A stretch of 64,000 nt of DNA from Alkalihalobacillus pseudalcaliphilus (lineage in GTDB: Bacteria > Bacillota > Bacilli > Bacillales > Bacillaceae_D): assembly GCF_028610675.1 (NCBI RefSeq), contig NZ_JAQQWS010000006.1:1-64000 (forward strand). Reading direction: 5' to 3'. The position numbers were made by a program, and so were the translations under genes. Under the pieces are notes generated by a model that saw nothing but the letters and a program-made list of their open reading frames with translations, did not search any database and had not been told where the DNA came from. Of this stretch, positions 52,841-61,869 are shown piece after piece (within the stretch, counting starts at the first letter, position 1; each line of letters opens with the position of its first letter).

Positions 52841-54853
52841 GCTTGAAGGTGCGGTCGCATCCTTTAATATCGTTAAATCATGCATGGCCCTTGTAACAGC
52901 AATATACAATAATCCACAATCAAAGGCAGTATGATAATTCTCATCACTGACAAAAGGAACAATAACCGCATCGAATTCTAATCCTTTCGCATATTGAATC
53001 GTCGTTAGGATAATACCTGTTTGGAACTTTTTCGTTTGACCATCAAGCACGGAAAATGGAACATGCAAGTGTTTTTGAATAGCATGAAGATCACTCTCGT
53101 TTTTACAAATGATCGCCGTCGATTGATAACGTTTTGTAACACTTTGATGGATGAGTGCCATCATTTGTCCGAAGTCTGAATAAGCGATTTCCTTCGGTTT
53201 TTCCCCATGTCGAGCGATTGGCTGCATAGGTCCATGACGTATAAATCGGTTCGCATATTCGGCAATTTCAAAAGTAGAGCGATATGTGGTAGTTAACTCT
53301 ACATATTCAGTCTGTTTGAATAAAGCCTCAAATGCCTCTTTTGAAATCGTTACATACGGAAATAATGCCTGACCAAAATCCCCAATAATCGTTCGTTTAC
53401 ACGTGAAAACTTTAGATAATACCGCATATTGAATCGGTGTATAATCCTGCATTTCATCTAAGACAAAATGCTGTACATGTTCATATTGCTTCATCCCCTC
53501 AACATATAACTTCACGTATAAATATGGATAGACGTCATTAAATTCAAAGCTTTTATCCTCGAACTGAAACAAGCTTATTTGAAAACTTGCATGAAAAGCC
53601 TGATAAATGGCTAGTGTCGATGAATACAGAAGGCGTTTTTTTAATCGTTTCATCATTTCATTTTTACTCGGAATCTTACCTTCTAGAAATGACTTTGATT
53701 TAAGGACTTGCCAAATGTCTTCAACCATTTGCTTTAAACGGTCAAAAACCGGCTCCTTGCGATAATGAAGAAAACGACTTTGCAAATAATCATAAGAAAG
53801 TTCTACTCCCGCTATCTTGATATTCTCTTTTTTTAATAATGTCAGATCTAGCTCTTCTAAGAAAGTTTGTAATTGGACAACGAACGAGTAATCCCCCTTC
53901 GATTTCGCCCGTTTAACTAAAGCACTATCTGGATTCGCCAGTATCTCTCTCGTTTCATCCTCAAATGAACGAAATAAGAAATTACTAGGCAATAAACTTT
54001 TTGTAAGCTCATCAAGAGTCATGGAACGAACCGGCTCCTCACCAAGCTCAGGTAAAACCGTTGATATATAATCTCCGAATACTTGATTAGGTGACAAAAT
54101 AAAAATACGTTCAGCCCGTAACGTATCACTAAATTTATATAAATAATAGGCAATCCGATGAAGAGCTACAGCCGTTTTCCCAGAGCCAGCTACCCCTTGA
54201 ATAATGACATTATAGGCTGATTCATTACGTACGATTTTATTTTGCTCACGCTGAATCGACGTAACGATCGTTTTCATTTTTTCACTAGCATAGTGATTTA
54301 AAGTTTGCTGTAAAATTTCATCCTGTATCGTTAAAGAGCTATCCAGCACATATTCTAGTTCTGAATTTTCTACTTTAATTTGCCGCTTCAAAGTGAGTTC
54401 TCCTTCGAAATGGCGCTCGTTTGTCACATAAAAGGCTTTGCCTAGCTCAAATTCATAGTACATATTACAAACAGGAGCTCGCCAGTCATAAATCAACGGT
54501 AAACCGTCCTCATCAGAAAAGCCGAAACGCCCAATATAAAACGTTTCTGCCTCACTCTTGTCATCTCCATCATATACAAAATCAAAACGACCAAAATAGG
54601 GTGATTGAATCAACTTTTTCACTTGCTCGCGTTCTATTACCTCAGCAAAACCCCGTTTATCAATCATACTTAATGACTGTTGATAATTATACACCTCAAA
54701 CTTATCGAGTTCATTCTTATAATCAACCATATATTTTTGTAAACTCTTAAAATTTTGATCTTGTTCATCTATGTTACTTGTTAACTTTAAATAAGCTTTT
54801 TTTAATTGAATGAGCGTACTTTCTAGATGAACTTCTTCTATTTTATGATTCAT
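52832..54853 (-). CDS. HelD-like UvrD-type helicase (RNA polymerase recycling ATPase)
   Basis: A 673-residue superfamily 1 protein: N-terminal helical arm (residues 1-75, coiled coil), GRFGFSDEDGLPLIYDWRAPVCNMYYEF near 110 (the HelD signature), Walker A GVAGSGKTAVALHR near 217, Walker B-like HFVLDEMQDYTPIQYAVL near 462, motif TTYRST and the C-terminal VAVTRAMHDL motif VI. HelD releases stalled RNA polymerase. Shorter than B. subtilis HelD (about 770), so the primary-channel arm is reduced. ATG preceded by AAAGGGGGG. Confidence 0.85.
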   Translation of the reverse strand: MNHKIEEVHLESTLIQLKKAYLKLTSNIDEQDQNFKSLQKYMVDYKNELDKFEVYNYQQSLSMIDKRGFAEVIEREQVKKLIQSPYFGRFDFVYDGDDKSEAETFYIGRFGFSDEDGLPLIYDWRAPVCNMYYEFELGKAFYVTNERHFEGELTLKRQIKVENSELEYVLDSSLTIQDEILQQTLNHYASEKMKTIVTSIQREQNKIVRNESAYNVIIQGVAGSGKTAVALHRIAYYLYKFSDTLRAERIFILSPNQVFGDYISTVLPELGEEPVRSMTLDELTKSLLPSNFLFRSFEDETREILANPDSALVKRAKSKGDYSFVVQLQTFLEELDLTLLKKENIKIAGVELSYDYLQSRFLHYRKEPVFDRLKQMVEDIWQVLKSKSFLEGKIPSKNEMMKRLKKRLLYSSTLAIYQAFHASFQISLFQFEDKSFEFNDVYPYLYVKLYVEGMKQYEHVQHFVLDEMQDYTPIQYAVLSKVFTCKRTIIGDFGQALFPYVTISKEAFEALFKQTEYVELTTTYRSTFEIAEYANRFIRHGPMQPIARHGEKPKEIAYSDFGQMMALIHQSVTKRYQSTAIICKNESDLHAIQKHLHVPFSVLDGQTKKFQTGIILTTIQYAKGLEFDAVIVPFVSDENYHTAFDCGLLYIAVTRAMHDLTILKDATAPSSLL

Positions 54854-54965
54854 CAATGACCCCCCTTTTGAAATATAAAATCAAGTCTACCAAAGAAATT
54901 CTCGCTGGTGTTTATATGGAGGGTTTGTTTTTTCATTGCCACTTTTATACAGTGTATTTCCAACA

Positions 54966-54999
54966 CAAAGAGGCAGCACTTAAAGTCACTGCCTCTTCT
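54966..54999 (-). terminator. Terminator after ileS2
   Basis: AAGAGGCAG (54968-54976) pairs with CTGCCTCTT (54989-54997), followed on the minus strand by T-containing sequence. Confidence 0.75.
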
Positions 55000-55014
55000 A
55001 ACTATTATGTTCGA

Positions 55015-58000
55015 TTATGATTGTATCGCTAAATAAACCTCTTCACTTTCTACTTCTAATCGCTCCATTCCTGCCGTATCTTCTACAAATCGGTAGGATT
55101 CTATGATTAGATTCTCATACAAGAAAGCGTCAAAATCATGTAATACGTTTTGCACGGTCTCACTTGCATGAATATTTAATACGACTCGTAATTCTACGGG
55201 TAAATTAAGCTCTTTACGATAGGTTTGAACAGCACGAATAAACTCTCTCACAAAGCCTTCTTGCTTTAATTCATCCGTTAAAGTCGTATCGAGTAATACC
55301 GTGAATATATCCCCTTCGGCTAACGCTAAACCTTCTGGAGCACGAGTTTCAATCAGAATATCCTCTTCCCCTAATACGACCGTCTCACCTTCCGTCACGG
55401 AAAACTCTAGCTTTTTGGTTTGAACAAATGCTTGAACTTCTTCTGTTGAAAGCTGAGCCACTTGCTTTTGCACGAGACCGACCAGTTTACCTAATTTTGG
55501 ACCAGCAACCGGGAAGTTTAACTTCAATTCATATGTCACATAATCTTGCAGCGATGTTTCAAATTGAATCTGCTTCATATTTGTCTCATCAGCGATGATT
55601 TCACTATATTCATCAAGCCCTTCTAATCTATGACCGCTAGAGGTTACGACCGTTAATTTTGATAGTGGCTGCTTCGTTTTGATCGCAACTTGATTACGAA
55701 TCGAACGAGTTAACTCAACAATCTGAAGAACAGACTGCATTTTTTCCTCTAAGTTAACATCAATCGCCTCTTCATTTACACTTGGGAAATCAGACACATG
55801 CACACTCTCACCAACTAATGCCCGATAAACTTCATCACTCATAAACGGAGCAAACGGAGCCATTAGTTGAGCCGTTTTAACAAGCACTTCTTGTAACGTA
55901 TGATAAGCGGCTTTCTTATCGGCTGACATACCACTACTCCAGAAACGCTGTCTTGAGCGACGGACATACCAGTTACTGACCTCATCAAGGAAAGTTGCAA
56001 TTGCTCTTGCCCCTTTTGTGACATCATAGGCATTTAAACTATTCGTTACTTCTGCTACAACCGTGTTTAATCTCGATAAAACCCACTCATCTAACCTTGA
56101 ACGCTTTCCAACAAAATCAGTCTCAACTTCAAATTGGTCAATTTTTGCATACATCGCATAAAAAGAGTACACATTTGCAAAGGTATCAATGACTTTAGAC
56201 TTCGTTTGACTGACTGTTTTTTTCGAAAATCGTTTATTATTCCATGGTGCACTGTCACCAAGTAAGGCCCATCTTAAAGCATCTGCTCCAAACTCATTGA
56301 TTAACTCGGTAGGGTTTAAGGCATTGCCCTTACTTTTGGACATCTTCTGACCATTCTCATCTAAAATATGCCCGAGTGAGAGGACGCGTTTGTATGGAGC
56401 TTTTCCTGTAAATAATGTTGAGACTGCGAGTAAGCTGTAAAACCAACCACGCGTTTGGTCAACCCCCTCAATGACAACATCAGCAGGGAATTGGCTTTGC
56501 ATCAACGCTTCATTTTCAAAAGGATAGTGATATTGAGCAAAAGGCATCGATCCGCTATCAAACCAGACATCAATGACTTCTTTTGTACGCTTCATCGTGC
56601 CACCACATGAACAGCTAAACGTGACTTGGTCGACATACGGCTTATGAAGCTCAAAATCAGCTGCAAGTGGTTGCTCAGACCATGATCGTAACTGCTCAAG
56701 TGATGCCGGTGATTTTTGCTCCTCACAATTATCACACACCCAAACATTTAACGGGGTTCCCCAATAACGGTTACGACCGATATTCCAATCGACTAAATTC
56801 TCTAAGAAATTTCCAAATCGTCCATTTTTCATGTGATCTGGATACCACTCGACCGTTTGATTATTAGCTAAAATTTGTTCTTTTACCTTCGTTGTCTCAA
56901 TGAACCAGCCTTCCATTGCGTAATATAGCAGCGGACTATCACAACGCCAGCAATGTGGATAGCTATGCTCGTAACGTTCTTTTTGGAATAAACGGCCGTT
57001 ATGTGCAAGCATTTTGACGATCTCGACATCACAATCCTTTACAAACTTCCCTGCAAGTGGAACGATGACATCCTTATACTGACCTTTTTCATTGACAACA
57101 TGAACAAAATCAAAGCCATTTTCTTTAATGACATGGTAATCATCCTCACCGTAAGCTGGTGCGATATGCACGATCCCAGTTCCGCTTTTATCGGTAACAA
57201 AATCAGCTGCTACGACTTCATGTCCTTTTTGTACCGAGATGAAATCAAATGGTGCGACGTATTGGACACCTACTAAGTCACTACCTTTTACCTCTGCTAC
57301 GACTTGATACCCTTCTGCAAATAAAGTCGGTGCTAATGTTTTGGCAACAATAAATGTTTCATTTTGCTGTTGAACTTTCACATACGTCATATCACGATGA
57401 ACAGCCAAGGCGACGTTAGCTGGTAATGTCCACGGTGTCGTTGTCCATCCTAAGAAAAATTCGTTAGCACTATTTGCTACTTTGAATTTTGCCGTTGCCG
57501 ATAAATCCGTCACGTCAGCATACCCTTGTGCGACTTCATGTGAGCTTAACGATGTTTCACATTGTGGACAATACGGCACGACACGATGTCCTTTATATAA
57601 CAAATCCTTTTGATGAATGTTAGCAAGAATATTCCAGACAGATTCAATATAATCATTGTCTAGTGTTACGTAAGGATCGTCCATATCCACCCAGTAGCCT
57701 AAGCTTTCTGTAAACTGGCGCCATTCCTTCTCATACGTAAAGACACTATCTTTACACTTTTGGATAAATTTCTCCACACCGTATTGTTCAATTTCATCTT
57801 TACCTCGGATTTTTAATTGCTTCTCTACTTCTAATTCAACCGGCAAACCATGTGTATCCCAGCCAGCTTTACGTAATACTTGGTAACCTTGCATCGTTTT
57901 ATAACGAGCAACAAAATCCTTCATCGTTCTTCCTAACGCATGACCAGCATGTGGCATACCATTTGCTGTTGGTGGTCCTTCATAAAACACATAGCTTTTT

Positions 58001-58095
58001 TGACCATGACGGTTTTTAATAGACTGTTGAAACGTCTTTTCCTCCTGCCATAGCTTACGTAAACGACTTTCTCTTTCTTGAACCGTTTCTTTCAT
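55015..58095 (-). CDS. ileS: Isoleucyl-tRNA synthetase, type 2 (eukaryote-like)
   Basis: A 1026-residue class I synthetase: HIGH-type motif NGMPHAGHALGRTMKDFVAR near residue 42, editing domain with GWTTTPWTLPANVALAV, KMSKS motif GQKMSKSKGNALNP near 595 and a tRNA-binding C-terminus. The form of these motifs is that of IleRS2, the group often insensitive to mupirocin and usually a second copy in Bacillus. ATG 58095 follows GGAGCTGAGG; an ATG five codons upstream overlaps it. Controlled by an Ile T-box. Confidence 0.92.
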   Translation of the reverse strand: MKETVQERESRLRKLWQEEKTFQQSIKNRHGQKSYVFYEGPPTANGMPHAGHALGRTMKDFVARYKTMQGYQVLRKAGWDTHGLPVELEVEKQLKIRGKDEIEQYGVEKFIQKCKDSVFTYEKEWRQFTESLGYWVDMDDPYVTLDNDYIESVWNILANIHQKDLLYKGHRVVPYCPQCETSLSSHEVAQGYADVTDLSATAKFKVANSANEFFLGWTTTPWTLPANVALAVHRDMTYVKVQQQNETFIVAKTLAPTLFAEGYQVVAEVKGSDLVGVQYVAPFDFISVQKGHEVVAADFVTDKSGTGIVHIAPAYGEDDYHVIKENGFDFVHVVNEKGQYKDVIVPLAGKFVKDCDVEIVKMLAHNGRLFQKERYEHSYPHCWRCDSPLLYYAMEGWFIETTKVKEQILANNQTVEWYPDHMKNGRFGNFLENLVDWNIGRNRYWGTPLNVWVCDNCEEQKSPASLEQLRSWSEQPLAADFELHKPYVDQVTFSCSCGGTMKRTKEVIDVWFDSGSMPFAQYHYPFENEALMQSQFPADVVIEGVDQTRGWFYSLLAVSTLFTGKAPYKRVLSLGHILDENGQKMSKSKGNALNPTELINEFGADALRWALLGDSAPWNNKRFSKKTVSQTKSKVIDTFANVYSFYAMYAKIDQFEVETDFVGKRSRLDEWVLSRLNTVVAEVTNSLNAYDVTKGARAIATFLDEVSNWYVRRSRQRFWSSGMSADKKAAYHTLQEVLVKTAQLMAPFAPFMSDEVYRALVGESVHVSDFPSVNEEAIDVNLEEKMQSVLQIVELTRSIRNQVAIKTKQPLSKLTVVTSSGHRLEGLDEYSEIIADETNMKQIQFETSLQDYVTYELKLNFPVAGPKLGKLVGLVQKQVAQLSTEEVQAFVQTKKLEFSVTEGETVVLGEEDILIETRAPEGLALAEGDIFTVLLDTTLTDELKQEGFVREFIRAVQTYRKELNLPVELRVVLNIHASETVQNVLHDFDAFLYENLIIESYRFVEDTAGMERLEVESEEVYLAIQS

Positions 58096-58126
58096 CAACC
58101 TCAGCTCCATTTCTGCTTTTTCCCAA

Positions 58127-58161
58127 ACAAAAAAGCCCGATCCCGGACGTAGGATCGAGCT
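58127..58161 (-). terminator. Second terminator in the ileS leader
   Basis: On the minus strand AGCTCGATCC and GGGATCGGGCT form a 10-bp stem with one GU pair, followed by TTTTTTG, only about 30 bases before the ileS start. It lies downstream of the T-box terminator, so two intrinsic terminators are in series. Confidence 0.8.
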
Positions 58162-58194
58162 ATTTATACAAATAACATTCGATTAGTAGAAAAA

Positions 58195-58420
58195 TAAAAA
58201 AACCTCATAGTAGTGGGGTTTTCAATATTTCATCATCACTACGTACCATCATACGCGTCCTATATATCGGTAGAATACCGTCGAGACTTAAACACCGTTC
58301 AGTCTCGCTTCTCGGAGAGGATTTTCATCATGGTCTTAACGTTGACTTCCAGCATATCGTCAACTCTCTGTAGATAAGTACCCATCATTACTCTTTCTCG
58401 TCATCAAATTTCATTTGTAA
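58195..58420 (-). promoter_or_regulatory. T-box riboswitch leader with isoleucine specifier (ATC)
   Basis: On the minus strand: AGAGTAATGATGGG at the base of stem I, AGAGAG, hairpins, specifier region GAAA-ATC-CTCTCCGAG, stem III CGGTATTCTACCG, a divergent T-box region TGATGGTACGTAGTG whose GTAGTG can pair with CACTAC (antiterminator), and the competing terminator AAAACCCCA/TGAGGTTTT followed by T (about 58196-58224). The Ile codon matches the regulated gene. Confidence 0.85.
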
Positions 58421-58566
58421 TTATCGCAAGTGTACCCCTATTCTATGCAAAAGTCAATGCGGCGCTACAGACCATTGCTTTTACTGTTCATTTTGGACAG
58501 CAAGATTCTTTTTTATACATAGAGCATAGAGAGTTCAAGGGGGCTACTCATACTTAAGTAAGAAAT

Positions 58567-58598
58567 AAAAGCTGCCCTCTCACATAAGGACAGCTTTT
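58567..58598 (-). terminator. Terminator after tusA
   Basis: AAAAGCTG and CAGCTTTT with inner CC/GG pairs, immediately after the tusA stop. Confidence 0.75.
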
Positions 58599-58601
58599 AT
58601 A

Positions 58602-58826
58602 TTATTTCTTTTTCACGGTAATCGTCCATGCTGCTTCGCCAACTTCTTCATAGTTGGTAACTGTGTGCCCGCTTTCAGCAGCCCAGCGCGGGATACTTTC
58701 TGTTGCTTGTGTACAATCAAAGTTAATGACAAGCTCTTCTCCTGATGTCATTTCTTCGATTTCTTTTTTTGCTTCTACTAAAGGGAACGGACATACCATA
58801 CCCATAACTTCTAATTTTCTAGCCAT
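58602..58826 (-). CDS. TusA/SirA-like sulfur carrier protein (TsuB-like)
   Basis: A 74-residue protein: MARKLEVMGMVCPFPLVEAK holds the CPxP sulfur-carrier motif (Cys12), with the two-helix/four-strand TusA pattern to the C-terminal WTITVKKK. GGAGG lies nine bases before ATG 58826. Encoded near a YeeE/YedE (TsuA) gene, the partner with which TsuB supports thiosulfate uptake in known systems. The two genes are on the same strand but separated by a repeat array. Confidence 0.88.
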   Translation of the reverse strand: MARKLEVMGMVCPFPLVEAKKEIEEMTSGEELVINFDCTQATESIPRWAAESGHTVTNYEEVGEAAWTITVKKK

Positions 58827-58835
58827 TTGCAATTC

Positions 58836-59035
58836 CTCCTGTTTTATATGAAAGTTACTAAAGGCGATTGAATCGCTCTGGGAATGGGGGCACGCACCCT
58901 CTGGCGGGCGCTGAGCTAACTTGCTTACGCAAGTGGACCTAAAGCCTGCCCTTTCCTCTTGCAGGAGTCCGCCCCCATTCTCTCCGCTACGGTTGATGCA
59001 GGCTTCTTGGTTAGTGATCTTCTCATACAAAAAAA
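58836..59035 (-). repeat. Intergenic repeat element with R1-type right end
   Basis: On the minus strand it ends in ATCGCC, TTTAG, TAACTTTCATATAAAA (58838-58853), nearly identical to the R1 right end in front of yfhF, and again abuts a ribosome binding site (tusA). The interior has inverted repeats (GGGGGC.../...GCCCCC; ACTTGC/GCAAGT) but is unlike the R1 middle. Confidence 0.55.
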
Positions 59036-59140
59036 TGATTTAAACAATAATGAACTACCCATAGATAAAGAAGCAAAACCAAATTGAATCAAGAGCTGAG
59101 TTGGAAAGGACTTATCCTCACTTCCATTTATAATTCAAGA

Positions 59141-59765
59141 TTTGGCTTCAGTATCTGCACATTAACCCCTTCTTTGTGTAGATACTTCAAGGTTTGGCCT
59201 CAGTATCTGCACATTAACCGCCTCTTTGTTCAGTTACTCCAAGGTTTNNNNNNNNNNNNNNNNNNNNNNNNNNNNNNNNNNNNNNNNNNNNNNNNNNNNN
59301 NNNNNNNNNNNNNNNNNNNNNNNNNNNNNNNNNNNNNNNNNNNNNNNTTAACCGCCTCTTTGTGTAGATACTCCAAGGTTTGGCTTCAGTATCTGCACAT
59401 TAACCGCCTCTTTGTGTAGATACTTCAAGGTTTGGCCTCAGTATCTGCACATTAACCGCCTCTTTGTTCAGTTACTCCAAGGTTTGGCCTCAGTATCTGC
59501 ACATTAACCCCTTCTTTGTGCAGTTACTCTAAGATTTGGCCTCAGTATCTGCACATTAACCCCTTCTTTGTGTAGATACTTCAAGGTTTGGCCTCAGTAT
59601 CTGCACATTAACCCCTTCTTTGTGCAGTTACTCCAAGGTTTGGCTTCAGTATCTGCACATTAACCGCCTCTTTGTGCAGTTACTCCAAGGTTTGGCCTCA
59701 GTATCTGCACATTAACCGCCTCTTTGTGCAATTACTCCAAGGTTTGGCCTCAGTATCTGCACAAA
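59141..59765. repeat. 52-bp tandem repeat array (interrupted by assembly gap)
   Basis: Units begin TTTGGCCTCAGTATCTGCAC at 59141, 59193, 59245 (cut by the gap), 59379, 59431, 59483, 59535, 59587, 59639, 59691 and 59743 (partial), exactly 52 bp apart on each side of the gap. Each unit has imperfect 12-bp inverted arms AGTATCTGCACA / TGTGTAGATACT. Variation is confined to a few sites (CCCCTT/CGCCTC, TAGATACT/CAGTTACT). Direct repeats abut without unique spacers, so this is not CRISPR. Confidence 0.9.
59248..59347. other. Assembly gap of exactly 100 N inside the tandem array
   Basis: The run of N is 100 long, the conventional placeholder for a gap of unknown size. The flanking unit starts (59245 and 59379) are 134 bp apart, not a multiple of 52, so the length is arbitrary and the true copy number is unknown. 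Confidence 0.95.
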
Positions 59766-59794
59766 CCCTTATATACCTTAAGGTGGTGATAGAT

Positions 59795-59863
59795 GACTTT
59801 CATTTTTGTTGGTGTCGGAGCTGGTTTTGGCTCCGCCATGGGAGTTTTATATAAAAGTTAACT
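59795..59863 (-). repeat. R1 end module next to the tandem array
   Basis: On the minus strand: TTAACTTTTATATAAAACTC, CCATGGCGGAGCC, CAGCTCCG, ACACCAACAAAAATGAAAG. The palindrome arms here are GGCGGAGCC/..GCTCCG rather than GGCGAAG/CTTCGCC. The arrangement (R1 end, ATGAAAGTCA, then 52-bp units) mirrors 29172-29345. Confidence 0.65.
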
Positions 59864-59999
59864 AAAGCTGGATATGCACATCTTCAATGCTCGTTGTGGA
59901 AGATGTCATTAAACTTCTTTTACGACACCTTCGTCCTTGCACCCGGCCTCGATGGCACTCTAAACCTACCCACAGTTCTGACATCTTTATCTTTAACTT

Positions 60000-61061
60000 T
60001 TATGCTGCTTGGGGTGATGCATTTCCTGCTTTCTTTTTCATTGGTCGAATGAAGACAAAGTAAGATGCTGTCCATGTTCCTAGAATCATAAATAATAAAG
60101 CTGTCCAGCCTTGCCATGTCATCATCGCTGTCATAACTAAGCCATTCCCAATCGAGCAACCACCTGCAAGACTAGCTCCAAAGCCCATCATCAAACCACC
60201 AGAAGCACTACTAATACCTGTTTTCACATCTGGCATTCTAAAACGGAACTCACGCGAAGCTTTTGCTGCTATAAACGAACCAATAAAAATCCCTAAGACT
60301 AAGAAAACACCCCAGTTAATAAAGCTCATATCAGCTGTAACTGCAAATTGTAATATATTCGCTGAAGGTGTGGTGATACCGAGACCGAACATTCTCCCGG
60401 TCACTTGACTTATTGGCCAAGCTGCGATGGCAATAACCCCAATTAATGTTGCTGTAAAAAATGGATGCCAACGCTTTTCAAATAATAGATGGGCCAATCC
60501 TGTACGTTTAGGCTTTAAACTAGGTATCGCAACTTTGGGCTTTTTGAATTCACGTACTAAAATCCAAGTAACAACAGCCAATAAGACTGCAACGAATACC
60601 CAAACCGATATCCCCGTTGATTCCTCCAAGGAATTACTCGGTAAAGTAACCTCAGAGACCGAATTATTAACGGGTGCAAGTGGACCTGTTCTCATAATGG
60701 CTGCCATCAACATATAAGTTGCTAAAGCGATCCAACTCCCAATTAAACCTTCTCCTGCACGGTACCATGTTCCTGTCGCACAGCCACCAGCTAGGATAAT
60801 ACCAATCCCAAAAATAAACGATCCAATAACAACACCTAACCACGAAAACTCTCCTGCTGAAAATTGAACAAACCCTGTACCTATTAGTATATAGATACCA
60901 ACAGCGTGAACAGCTATCGCAATTAATAAGGCGTAAAACATTCGGTTATCTTTTGAAATAAACATATCTCGGAATCCACCTGTCAAACAAAAACGACCTC
61001 TCTGCATGACAAAACCGAGTAAAGCACCTAGGATTAAACCTGTAATCACCATAAAAACCAT
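60000..61061 (-). CDS. YeeE/YedE family thiosulfate transporter (TsuA-like)
   Basis: A 353-residue membrane protein with about nine to ten helices. Conserved Cys motifs MQRGRFCLTGGFRDMF (near residue 19), GGCATGTWYRAGEG (near 92) and GGCSIGNGLV (near 298) match the three Cys of TsuA used to relay thiosulfate. AGGTGAAA precedes ATG. It carries sulfur compounds inward for the TusA-like protein. Confidence 0.9.
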   Translation of the reverse strand: MVFMVITGLILGALLGFVMQRGRFCLTGGFRDMFISKDNRMFYALLIAIAVHAVGIYILIGTGFVQFSAGEFSWLGVVIGSFIFGIGIILAGGCATGTWYRAGEGLIGSWIALATYMLMAAIMRTGPLAPVNNSVSEVTLPSNSLEESTGISVWVFVAVLLAVVTWILVREFKKPKVAIPSLKPKRTGLAHLLFEKRWHPFFTATLIGVIAIAAWPISQVTGRMFGLGITTPSANILQFAVTADMSFINWGVFLVLGIFIGSFIAAKASREFRFRMPDVKTGISSASGGLMMGFGASLAGGCSIGNGLVMTAMMTWQGWTALLFMILGTWTASYFVFIRPMKKKAGNASPQAA

Positions 61062-61405
61062 CTATTTCACCTACTTCTCTTTTAATTCATAGTATTAAGA
61101 TATGAATTATATAATATATAAGATTAATATATGCGTCAATAGGTGATTCGGTACTTTTTTATGGATATTATTAACAAAACTACTACTTTCACATGAAGAA
61201 TTGCTCCAAAAATATCTTTGATTTAATCAGCCAGCTAGGAATTAAAATATAAACGCAGGTTATGAAGGTTCATAACACGGAACTTACGTTTTCACTGTAT
61301 TACTCCTTCTATAAACATGTATGATATATGCAAACAGCAGGTAATTAATTTATTTTTCTGAAAATATCATTTATCATGATAACTTATTTAAGAGGAGTGA
61401 GTCCC

Positions 61406-61792
61406 TTGTTACGTAAAACGTTAATTGCTATGCTTCTTCTTCTTTGTATAGGTTGTAACCATAACGAACCAGATAGAACTCCAGAAGTCACAGGCGAGAT
61501 TATTGAATTCAGTAGAAATCAGATTTTCGTTGAAAATGAGGAGGGTGGCTTATCCGCTTATTTAGATAGATCTTCTAAAACAGTTGTCGTCGATGTCAAT
61601 GAAAATAAATTAAACTTTGAGGAGTTAGAGATTGGTGATATTGTCGATGTTTGGGTGTTAGATTCTTACTTTAATCATTCAGATCCACCAATGGGCTTAA
61701 TTGAATTTGTGTTAAAGTCCACGGAGCAAAGGAGTAAAGGTCGTCCCTTTACTTCTTTATTATTTGAATTAAAGCTAACTTATTTTGGTTAA
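61406..61792 (+). CDS. Small putative lipoprotein
   Basis: About 128 residues: short signal peptide LLRKTLIAMLLLLCIGC with lipobox Cys, then a small beta-rich domain (EVTGEIIEFSRNQIFVENEEGG, LEIGDIVDVWVLDSYFNHSDPP) resembling OB-like DUF3221-type lipoproteins (uncertain). TTG start 61406 with GAGGAG nine bases upstream. The 340 bp between tsuA and this gene contain only AT-rich divergent promoter sequence. Confidence 0.6.
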   Translation: MLRKTLIAMLLLLCIGCNHNEPDRTPEVTGEIIEFSRNQIFVENEEGGLSAYLDRSSKTVVVDVNENKLNFEELEIGDIVDVWVLDSYFNHSDPPMGLIEFVLKSTEQRSKGRPFTSLLFELKLTYFG

Positions 61793-61869
61793 AATATGAG
61801 GGTAAACCAATTTAACTAGAGAGCATGTTTCACTCGATTTACAGTTCCAAAAGAAACGAGGTTTCCCAT

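Noticed and set aside
59141..59765. CRISPR array
   Set aside because: Units are 52-bp direct repeats that abut with no unique spacers, and no cas gene is present.
59084..59854. Open reading frames across the tandem array
   Set aside because: 52 is not a multiple of 3, so frames change every unit; frames run through N and lack ribosome binding sites.
60427..60717. Plus-strand ORF opposite tsuA
   Set aside because: Shadow frame of a clear membrane transporter gene.
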